Positions 24,509 through 30,436 of a stretch of DNA of 42,685 bases are shown piece after piece. Where the stretch lies: the IMG/VR virus record IMGVR_UViG_3300022744_000048, positions 1 through 42,685 of that record; one strand, given 5' to 3'. The notes below the pieces were generated by a model. That model made no database searches. It was given only the letters and a program-made list of their open reading frames with translations, and was not told where the DNA came from. Positions within the stretch are counted from its first letter, which is position 1; every line of letters begins with the position of its first letter. A program made the translations under genes and the position numbers. The DNA is from a virus.

Positions 24509-25321
24509 TTATGACCGCCCCAACAAACGACGGGCCGTTGTGATCAAGTCGACGACTTCCTCGCGGCGGTGCGTGGCGATTGGGTTCATATCGGCGACGC
24601 GCGTCACGAACTCGGCGAAGGCGTTCGACGGTGCCGCAGGGGGCGGGGGTAGGGTTTGGCCGCGTGGCTTCGGTTCGACGTGCTTTGCGGTCGCTTTCGC
24701 CTTGCCGCTTGCCTTCGCAGTGTCGAGGGCCTTCGCGAGCGTTGCGGCGGCCTTGGTGCCCTCTTTGCGTACCGTCTTGACGGCAAGCGAGGCCGACACG
24801 GTGCCCGCCGCGACCATGCTTTGCACTGCGACCGGGGCGTCGGCGAGTGCGAGGGCGTTTTCGACGGTCGAGCGGTGAACGCCGAGGCGGGCCGCAATGG
24901 CTGCGACGTCTTGCCCCATGTTCACGAGTCGCATATATCCCCGGGCAACTTCGACCGGCGAAAAACTCTTGCGTTGATCGCTCCCGAGCATGTGAAACAC
25001 GGCGTCGGCTTCGTTGCCGCGCACTTGACGGGCTTCGAGCATATAGCCTTCGATGCGACGAGCGGCACGGGTGCGGCAATGGCCGTCGCGAACGATCATG
25101 CGACCATCCACGACCGACAAGTCAATCGCGGGGACGTGTGCCCCGGCACGCATGGCCGCTTCGAGTTGGTCGATATGGGCGTCGAGTTCGGGGCCTTCGT
25201 CGCGCAGATTGAAGCCGACTTCAAATTCGACCGCATCGGGGCGAACCTTAAACGTCGTCGCTTTTTGAATGCCGTCGGCTTTGCTTTCGGCTAGGGCTTT
25301 GAGGGAAACGGGAGCGTTCAT
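24509..25321 (-). CDS. ParB/Spo0J-like protein
   Basis: Encodes 270 aa. The ParB N-terminal nuclease-like domain is recognisable at residues about 25-110 (GFNLRDEG, IDLSVVDGRMIVRDGHCRTR). KorB-like helix-turn-helix DNA-binding follows (FSPVEVARGYMRLVNMGQDV, then IAARLGVHRSTVENALALA). The C terminus is Ala/Lys/Pro-rich. No ParA gene is present in this genome, so partition is unlikely. A transcriptional or DNA-organising role, or a CTP-dependent clamp, is more plausible. Driven by operator-promoter site B. Confidence 0.85.
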   Translation of the reverse strand: MNAPVSLKALAESKADGIQKATTFKVRPDAVEFEVGFNLRDEGPELDAHIDQLEAAMRAGAHVPAIDLSVVDGRMIVRDGHCRTRAARRIEGYMLEARQVRGNEADAVFHMLGSDQRKSFSPVEVARGYMRLVNMGQDVAAIAARLGVHRSTVENALALADAPVAVQSMVAAGTVSASLAVKTVRKEGTKAAATLAKALDTAKASGKAKATAKHVEPKPRGQTLPPPPAAPSNAFAEFVTRVADMNPIATHRREEVVDLITTARRLLGRS

Positions 25322-25355
25322 TTTTAAGAGTCTTTCAAGGGTTGAGGGTTTGAGG

Positions 25356-25384
25356 ATTATGCAACACTTGACGGGAATGTCAAG
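25356..25384 (-). promoter_or_regulatory. Class II promoter with CTTGAC-N6-GTCAAG operator (site B)
   Basis: Minus strand: -35 TTGACA (25383-25378), 16-bp spacer, -10 CATAAT (25361-25356). The perfect dyad CTTGAC-N6-GTCAAG spans 25367-25384. It lies in the last codons of the upstream gene, whose TAA is inside the -10, exactly as at site A. It drives the ParB-like gene. Confidence 0.78.
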
Positions 25385-25797
25385 CGGTTAATTATCGTCG
25401 TCGGGATCACACACGTCGCAGTTCGGGCGGTCGGGGCAATCGTTTGCAATACACCACGGCCGCGAAAGTGGCGACCGTCGCCGGTTGCCGTGGTGATTTC
25501 GTGGCGTTCGACACACTCGGGCGAGTGAACCCCGCCGCGCACGGCGTTACAGTTCGGCCCCTTGCAAAGTTGGTCGGAGTGCGGGAGCATCGCGCGACGG
25601 GCTGCGCGTTCCTCGGCAAGTGTCCAAGTGCGCCCGTTAGCCTTTGCGGCCGTGAGTTCTGATTGTGTTTTGAGTTCGAGCGCGGCGACTTCGGTTTCGT
25701 CGAGGGCGTCGAGCAACCAATGAATGACGCGGGCGGCCTCGGGATCGGTGCGGGTGCGACCGTTGGCGATGGTGCGGCAATACTCTTTTGAGTACAT
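25357..25797 (-). CDS. Hypothetical protein (146 aa)
   Basis: Encodes 146 aa from ATG 25797 with AAAGG ribosome site. The N-terminal 75 residues are a helical domain (MYSKEYCRTIANGRTRTDPE, then DALDETEVAALELKTQ), and a middle block has CKGPNC and SPEC cysteines. The last about 45 residues look less protein-like and end LTFPSSVA, encoded by operator site B. In the -1 frame a Cys/Asp-rich peptide (25388-25516) looks more like a natural C terminus, so the true end may be different. No family recognised. Confidence 0.6.
   Translation of the reverse strand: MYSKEYCRTIANGRTRTDPEAARVIHWLLDALDETEVAALELKTQSELTAAKANGRTWTLAEERAARRAMLPHSDQLCKGPNCNAVRGGVHSPECVERHEITTATGDGRHFRGRGVLQTIAPTARTATCVIPTTIINRLTFPSSVA
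25388..25516 (-). CDS. Possible nested Cys/Asp-rich small ORF
   Basis: An open frame of 42 codons (GTG start possible at 25516, no ribosome site), in -1 relative to the 25357-25797 gene. Its C-terminal half reads RPWCIANDCPDRPNCDVCD then DDDN, with four regularly spaced cysteines like a zinc-binding knuckle and an acidic tail. This composition is unlikely in random shadow frames. It may be the true C terminus of the overlapping gene after a frameshift, or a separate small protein. Confidence 0.35.
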   Translation of the reverse strand: MCRTPRNHHGNRRRSPLSRPWCIANDCPDRPNCDVCDPDDDN

Positions 25798-25817
25798 GGG
25801 AAACCTTTCGGGAGTGT

Positions 25818-25838
25818 GGGCGACCACGCAGGCCGCCC
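25818..25838 (-). other. Intercistronic hairpin
   Basis: An 8-bp stem (one G-U pair in RNA) with a 5-nt loop, between the stop of 25848-26330 and the AAAGG site of 25357-25797. It resembles the hairpin at 23952-23967 in position and in the leader sequence after it. No T-run. Confidence 0.5.
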
Positions 25839-25847
25839 GGGGTTGAT

Positions 25848-26330
25848 TTATTTCACGCTAACCAAAACGCGAAGGTGCAAACACTGGATGTTGTAACCGC
25901 CTGCGCGGATCGTGCGAACCTCGACACGCTTGTCGCCTTTGTTGGTAGTCACGCGAAAGATTCCGTCGAAACCGTCGCGGGTGTGGGTGAACTTGGTTTC
26001 GGTGACGTCGGTCACTTCGGCGGCGGTGAGTTTCTTCGCGATCATTGCGTTACGCTTTGCAACAACGGCGGCGCAATTTTTGGTCATAAATTCGTCAATT
26101 GCTGCGGCGGTGTTTTGGTTAAACAAGGCATACCAAGTTTTACCCCCGGCGATTGTGTGCAACTTTGGATACAAGGCCCACACGTTGCGGCGCAGGGCTT
26201 GATATTCTTCACTTGCCTTGAAGGTAGCCAACGCAGCGACGCGACTGCGTGCCCATTCTTTCGACGACTCCAAAACTTCGGCATCCATTGGGGCGAAAAC
26301 TTCGTTCAGTTGGTTGATGATGGTTTGCAT
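25848..26330 (-). CDS. Hypothetical protein (160 aa)
   Basis: Encodes 160 aa from ATG 26330 (GAGG upstream), first gene behind promoter copy 4. It is helical in the N-terminal two thirds (ASEEYQALRRNVWALYPKLH, then TAAAIDEFMTKNCAAVVAKR). A C-terminal beta section follows (FDGIFRVTTNKGDKRVEVRT). No known family is recognised. The ribosome-site region is nearly the same as that of 23975-24280, showing that the leader was copied together with the promoter. Confidence 0.7.
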   Translation of the reverse strand: MQTIINQLNEVFAPMDAEVLESSKEWARSRVAALATFKASEEYQALRRNVWALYPKLHTIAGGKTWYALFNQNTAAAIDEFMTKNCAAVVAKRNAMIAKKLTAAEVTDVTETKFTHTRDGFDGIFRVTTNKGDKRVEVRTIRAGGYNIQCLHLRVLVSVK

Positions 26331-26340
26331 TTTTAACCTC

Positions 26341-26393
26341 GTTGCGTTGTTGATGGCTCAATTATGCAACACGAAATCAAATAACGCAATACC
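26341..26393 (-). promoter_or_regulatory. Class I leftward promoter repeat, copy 4
   Basis: Identical over its 53 bp to copy 1: -35 TTGCGT (26389-26384), 17-bp spacer, -10 CATAAT (26366-26361) on the minus strand, leader through AACGCAAC. It starts immediately after the TAA of gene 26394-26699. Confidence 0.78.
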
Positions 26394-26699
26394 TTATTGT
26401 TTCGTAGGGTTAATAAGTTGCTCGACCGCGTCGATATTGGTCGGGGTGACGATCAGTTTCGCGAGGCGATACCGTGCCGCCCTGCAACGCTCGGCCATGA
26501 CTTGCGCGTTCGACGGTACGGTCGCGGGGCCGCAGTCGGCAAAGCGTGCCAACCCATAAGGCCGCCCGTCGGCTTTGCTGAATGTGCTCCCGCCTGCGGT
26601 GAAGCGGGTCGGGGTGACACCGGTCACGGGAACGACGCGTTGCACATAGTCAAGGCGAACCGCGACAAGGTCGCCGACTTTTACGTTTTCCATGATCAT
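26394..26699 (-). CDS. Hypothetical protein (101 aa)
   Basis: Encodes 101 aa. ATG 26699 overlaps the upstream TGA (ATGA); ATGs at 26711 and 26693 are alternatives. The N-terminal half is a small beta barrel-like segment (VKVGDLVAVRLDYVQRVVPV, then GVTPTRFTAGGSTFSKADGR) with a look of KOW/SH3-type domains. The C-terminal part is helical. No family is recognised. Coupled to the zinc-ribbon gene in the cassette of promoter copy 5. Confidence 0.65.
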   Translation of the reverse strand: MIMENVKVGDLVAVRLDYVQRVVPVTGVTPTRFTAGGSTFSKADGRPYGLARFADCGPATVPSNAQVMAERCRAARYRLAKLIVTPTNIDAVEQLINPTKQ

Positions 26700-27082
26700 A
26701 AAATTTCCCATGTTTCAAGGTTATGGGCCGCAGCAATGGCCCGGGCGGTTTCGTCGGCGGCGTGGGCGGCCGGTGCGACGAATGCGTGAAACTCACGGCC
26801 GGGGCGTAACCCGGCGCGCGACGCTTCGGCGAGTTTGGCTTGATAGGCCAAAAATTCAGGGGTTGCGCGGTGCAACTTGCGGGCCGCGACTTTGCGTTCG
26901 TCACGAGCGGCGACGATTGCTTGTTTGATTTGGCTCGAAGTCTTGCCCGTGTGGCGTGTCGCGCATGTCGAACCATAGTGCAACACCTCGCCGCCAATGT
27001 CGACCATGACGGTAAATTTCAAGCCCGATTTGCCGCAGCATTCGCAGGCGTTGACGGCGTCGTTCGTTCCTAAAATTTTCAT
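26696..27082 (-). CDS. Zinc-ribbon-like conserved protein (128 aa)
   Basis: Encodes 128 aa from ATG 27082. The N-terminal motif ACECCGKSGLKFTVMVD followed by GGEVLHYGSTCATRH gives a CxCC...C arrangement found in small bacterial and phage zinc-binding proteins. A long helix (IKQAIVAARDERKVAARKLH) and a helical C terminus follow. Function unknown. First gene behind promoter copy 5; the leader between promoter and ATG is GC-rich and different from the other copies. Confidence 0.7.
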   Translation of the reverse strand: MKILGTNDAVNACECCGKSGLKFTVMVDIGGEVLHYGSTCATRHTGKTSSQIKQAIVAARDERKVAARKLHRATPEFLAYQAKLAEASRAGLRPGREFHAFVAPAAHAADETARAIAAAHNLETWEIL

Positions 27083-27100
27083 GGTGCGGCCCCGGTTGTT

Positions 27101-27145
27101 TGTTGATGGCTCAATTATGCAACACGAAATTTATTTGCGCAACAC
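27101..27145 (-). promoter_or_regulatory. Class I leftward promoter repeat, copy 5 (diverged)
   Basis: Minus strand: -35 TTGCGC (27142-27137), 17-bp spacer, -10 CATAAT (27119-27114), leader GAGCCATCAACAA. The spacer is partly different (AAATAAATTTCGTGTTG) but the -10 region and leader are identical to the other copies. Confidence 0.7.
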
Positions 27146-27146
27146 T

Positions 27147-27344
27147 TTATTTTAAATTCTCGCAAAAAGTTTTCGCCGCCTGCACGTCGTCGGGGTGAAT
27201 GCGTACCGATAGGCCGTTGCGGCGGTAACGCGTGGGCGGCGGGGGTAGCCCTCGGGCCGCGCTTAGTTGATTGCAAAAGCCCCACGCGGCCGACACCTTG
27301 AGGGGCGGTAAATCAAATTCAAACCGGGCGAGTTTTGATTTCAC
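27147..27344 (-). CDS. Small hypothetical protein (65 aa)
   Basis: Encodes 65 aa and overlaps the upstream gene by 4 bp (ATGA). It is compact, with a Trp/Phe-containing N terminus (SKLARFEFDLPPLKVSAAWG) and IHPDDVQAAKTFCENLK at the C terminus. The latter echoes HPDDHAAAWAYCQAL in the upstream neighbour (27341-27763), so the two may share a small helical module. No family known. Confidence 0.65.
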   Translation of the reverse strand: MKSKLARFEFDLPPLKVSAAWGFCNQLSAARGLPPPPTRYRRNGLSVRIHPDDVQAAKTFCENLK

Positions 27345-27763
27345 TTGATCACCCCGAGGGCTTTCAATTGATCAGCCATTGCCGGGGCGAGCGTGGTCGA
27401 TTGCTCGGGTGGGACGTCGTGACCCTTGAACGCAGCAACCCGGGCGGCGACCACGTCAAAAGGTGCCGCAGGCTGCGTGCCGGGGCGTTGGGTAGGGATC
27501 GCACCCCGGGCGAGGTCGAGGGCCTGACAGTAAGCCCATGCGGCGGCGTGGTCGTCGGGATGCGCGAGGGGATAAACGAACTTCCCGTCGGTTTTGTTGG
27601 CTTGTTGCCCGAACGCTTTCGAGCGTGCCGCATTACAGGCAACGCAACCGCCCGTCGTGACGAAGCGTTCGGCGGTGTGACCGTGAGCGCACGGGCGGCC
27701 CGTGAAGAATCGGCGAAGCCCTGCGGCGTGGGCGTCTTTACGTGTGATTATTTGCAGTGTCAT
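27341..27763 (-). CDS. Putative zinc-binding/HNH-associated protein (140 aa)
   Basis: Encodes 140 aa from ATG 27763 with GAGG upstream. The N-terminal segment ITRKDAHAAGLRRFFTGRPC, AHGHTAERFVTTGGC, VACN is the CxHGH...CxxC module frequently found at the start of phage HNH-type endonucleases. No HNH core follows; the C-terminal part is Ala/Pro-rich with helices and contains HPDDHAAAWAYCQ. It may be a DNA-binding zinc module without nuclease. It is the first gene leftward of the 27764-28076 intergenic region. Confidence 0.6.
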   Translation of the reverse strand: MTLQIITRKDAHAAGLRRFFTGRPCAHGHTAERFVTTGGCVACNAARSKAFGQQANKTDGKFVYPLAHPDDHAAAWAYCQALDLARGAIPTQRPGTQPAAPFDVVAARVAAFKGHDVPPEQSTTLAPAMADQLKALGVIK

Positions 27764-28076
27764 AGCGGCCTCTAAGTATTAGATGCGCAGTGTATCACAT
27801 ACGTTCTACAAGTTTTTAACCGAAAAGGGGTAAAAACCCTTACCAACCGGACATTTAAAAACCTACAACAGTAGCGAACAGATATGATTAGGTATGTAAT
27901 GTGTATATATGCATCATAGTGTATACATTCTTATTTATAATTTATTTATAGAGTTAAAGGGGTAAAGAGTAGATAAGTGATTGATTTATATAGGGAAAAT
28001 GGCAACCGGCGAAAAGTAACCGGGTTTTGACCGTGGGTGTTTTGTGGGTGCGTGTCGTATCGTGTAGTATCCGCAT
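27764..28076. other. AT-rich intergenic region before the terminase genes
   Basis: 313 bp with no convincing gene, in sharp AT contrast to the rest of the genome. It contains an inverted repeat (27825-27844), two copies of GTGTATA (27901 and 27919) and two copies of TTATTTATA with an 11-bp period (27931 and 27942). It separates leftward early genes from rightward late genes. Candidate for replication origin, packaging (pac/cos) recognition or both. A promoter for 28077 is at its right end. Confidence 0.6.
28042..28070 (+). promoter_or_regulatory. Putative late promoter for the terminase genes
   Basis: -35 TTGTGG (28042-28047), 17-bp spacer, -10 TAGTAT (28065-28070). The ATG at 28077 is 6 nt after the -10, the same distance as at site D, so a leaderless transcript is expected. 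No ribosome site is visible before ATG 28077. Confidence 0.5.
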
Positions 28077-28820
28077 ATGACAAATTTAGATCCCATTCGC
28101 TCGAAGCGTGTCCCTCGGTTTATTGAGGAATACGCGAAAGACCGCAACGGCACGCGCGCCGCGATGCGGGCGGGCTATACCCAACACGAAAACGCCGCGA
28201 GCGTGGTCGCCGCTCGATTGCTCGGCGATGTTCGGATTCAGCAATTGCTCGCCGAACAACTCGAACGCGTATCGAAGGCTGCTTGCTACGAGGCCGCCGA
28301 CTTGCTGCGCGATTGGATCGAAGTCGCGACGGCCGACCCGACGGGGATCGTTACCGTTCGCCGCGTCAATTGCCGCCATTGTTGGGGCTTCGCCAATGGC
28401 TACCAATGGACGGCCCGCGAGTACGCGGCGGCGGTCGACAAGGCGATCACCGACGGCAAGCCGTGCCCGCCCTGCGACGGCGGTTTCGATTTCTCCAAAA
28501 TCCGCGACCCGAATCCCGAATGCCCCGAGTGTGAAGGCGAGGGCGTCGCCGAGGTGTTCGTCGCCGACTTGTCGACCCTGACCGAGTCGCAACGCAAGCT
28601 AATTGCCGGCGTGAAACAAACGAAAGACGGCGTCGAAGTGAAGCTCAAGGATCAAGAGGCAGTCCGCGAGAAAATCGCGAAACACCTCGGGTTGTTGATC
28701 GAACGCCGCGAACTCACGGGCAAGGATGGGAAACCGCTTGTCGCGGCCGTGGTGCCCGTCGACCTACCGACCGACCCGCAGGCCCTCGGCGCGTTGTATT
28801 CGCAGATTGTGGGCGGTTAG
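28077..28820 (+). CDS. Terminase small subunit
   Basis: Encodes 247 aa. The N terminus matches small terminases of the terminase_2 type: RVPRFIEEYAKDRNGTRAAM followed by RAGY and a helix-turn-helix. Residues about 95-160 contain three CxxC pairs (CRHC, CPPC, CPEC), a DnaJ-like zinc insertion found in some phage small terminases. The C terminus (about 170-247) is the oligomerisation and large-subunit contact region. It recognises the packaging site, possibly in the AT-rich region immediately upstream. Confidence 0.88.
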   Translation: MTNLDPIRSKRVPRFIEEYAKDRNGTRAAMRAGYTQHENAASVVAARLLGDVRIQQLLAEQLERVSKAACYEAADLLRDWIEVATADPTGIVTVRRVNCRHCWGFANGYQWTAREYAAAVDKAITDGKPCPPCDGGFDFSKIRDPNPECPECEGEGVAEVFVADLSTLTESQRKLIAGVKQTKDGVEVKLKDQEAVREKIAKHLGLLIERRELTGKDGKPLVAAVVPVDLPTDPQALGALYSQIVGG

Positions 28821-28821
28821 C

Positions 28822-30426
28822 GTGCAGGGTTTCGACTTCCTCGCGCCCGACTATGCGGCGGTGTATCAAAGGCGTTTGCGCATCCTCGCGAAGTTGCGGG
28901 CCGACCCGGGCCTCGTGCATATCATGCGGGCGCATTACAAGGCGAACCCGTGGCAATTCGTCGAAGATTGGGGCATGACTTACGACCCCCGCAACATCGA
29001 ACGAGGGTTGCCCGCGACGATCCCGTTTATCCCGTTCCCGCGTCAAGTCGAACTCATGCAATGGATTTACAACCATTGGCGCAACGGGAAAGACGGCGTC
29101 GTTCCTAAGTCACGCGACACCGGGGCAAGTTGGGTCGCTATCGCCATGAGTTGCACGTTATGCCTCTTTTACGAGGGGATGGCTATCGGCTTCGGATCAC
29201 GAAAAGAGGAATACGTCGACCGCCTCGACTCCCCGAAATCGTTGTTCTACAAGGCCCGCGTTTTTATCGCCAATTTGCCCGCCGAGTTTCGGGGCGGTTG
29301 GGATCGCGACAAACACGGGGCGTTTATGCGCCTGACGTTCCCGCAGGCCGGGAGCGTTATCACGGGCGAGGCGGGCGACAACATCGGCCGGGGGGATCGA
29401 ACCGCGATTTATTTCGTCGACGAATCCGCGCACTTAGAACGACCACAACGCGCCGAGGAATCACTAAGCGCGACCACGAATTGCCGAATTGATATGTCGA
29501 GCGTCAAGGGGCCGACGACACCGTTCTCGATCAAGCGGCGATCATGGCCCGCCGACGACGTGTTCGTTTTCCATTGGCGCGACGATCCGCGCAAAACCGA
29601 GCAATGGTATGAAAACCTAAAATTGACGCGTGACCCGCAAGTGATCGCGCAGGAATACGACATTGACGAAAACGCGAGCGTTACCGGCGTGGTCATCCCG
29701 AACGAATGGATTCAGGCCGCGATCAATGCCCATGCGAAGCTCGGGATTGTGCCCACGGGCGCGCGACGCGGCGGGCTTGACGTTGCCGACGAGGGGGCCG
29801 ACTTGAACGCCTTCGCGGGCCGTCACGGCATCCTCTTGGATTGCATCGAATCATGGAGCGGCAAAGGCTCCGACATTTACCAAACAACCGAAAAGGCTTT
29901 CGACATTTGTGCGCAGGGAAATTACGAGGGTTTTAGATACGACGCAGACGGATTGGGCGCGGGCGTCAAAGGTGACGCACGTCGAGTCGAGGCCGAACGC
30001 GACGCGGGCCTCGTCGTCGAGCCTTTCCGGGGGTCGGCTTCGGTTGTTGATCCTGACGGCAAAATTCCAAGCGTTGACGGCAACACCGACCGGGACAAAG
30101 ACGAGCGCACAAACAAAGATTACTTCGCCAACGCAAAGGCGCAGGGATGGTGGGCACTTCGGTTTAGGTTCCTGCGAACATATCGCGCGGTGACGTTGGG
30201 GCACCCGGTAAGCGACCCTGACGAGTTGATTTCGATTTCGCCGACGTTGCCCCAACTCGCCAAACTTACCGGCGAGCTATCACAACCGACCTACTCCGAA
30301 AACGGCGCGGGTAAACTCTTGATTGACAAGGCCCCCGAGGGCAGCAAATCGCCAAACCTCGCCGACGCCGTTATGATTGCTTTCGCACCCGGCGAACCGA
30401 CCCGTCGCGGATTCTTCGACCTATGA
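28822..30426 (+). CDS. Terminase large subunit
   Basis: Encodes 534 aa from GTG 28822, one base after the small subunit stop; upstream ATGs lie in a shadow frame of that gene. ATPase: Walker A-like PKSRDTGAS (95-103), Walker B YFVDE (197-201). Nuclease (RNase H-like) acids: [23 protein letters not shown] and [12 protein letters not shown]. This is the packaging motor that pumps and cuts DNA. The RDTGAS form of the P-loop, without the usual GK[ST], is common for large terminases. Confidence 0.94.
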   Translation: MQGFDFLAPDYAAVYQRRLRILAKLRADPGLVHIMRAHYKANPWQFVEDWGMTYDPRNIERGLPATIPFIPFPRQVELMQWIYNHWRNGKDGVVPKSRDTGASWVAIAMSCTLCLFYEGMAIGFGSRKEEYVDRLDSPKSLFYKARVFIANLPAEFRGGWDRDKHGAFMRLTFPQAGSVITGEAGDNIGRGDRTAIYFVDESAHLERPQRAEESLSATTNCRIDMSSVKGPTTPFSIKRRSWPADDVFVFHWRDDPRKTEQWYENLKLTRDPQVIAQEYDIDENASVTGVVIPNEWIQAAINAHAKLGIVPTGARRGGLDVADEGADLNAFAGRHGILLDCIESWSGKGSDIYQTTEKAFDICAQGNYEGFRYDADGLGAGVKGDARRVEAERDAGLVVEPFRGSASVVDPDGKIPSVDGNTDRDKDERTNKDYFANAKAQGWWALRFRFLRTYRAVTLGHPVSDPDELISISPTLPQLAKLTGELSQPTYSENGAGKLLIDKAPEGSKSPNLADAVMIAFAPGEPTRRGFFDL

Positions 30427-30436
30427 GGTAACGACC

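Noticed and set aside
24360-25079. 239-codon minus frame through the ParB-like gene
   Set aside because: Upstream part is an Arg-rich shadow of the ParB-like gene; only the last 41-50 codons beyond the ParB stop look real and are listed as a small membrane protein.
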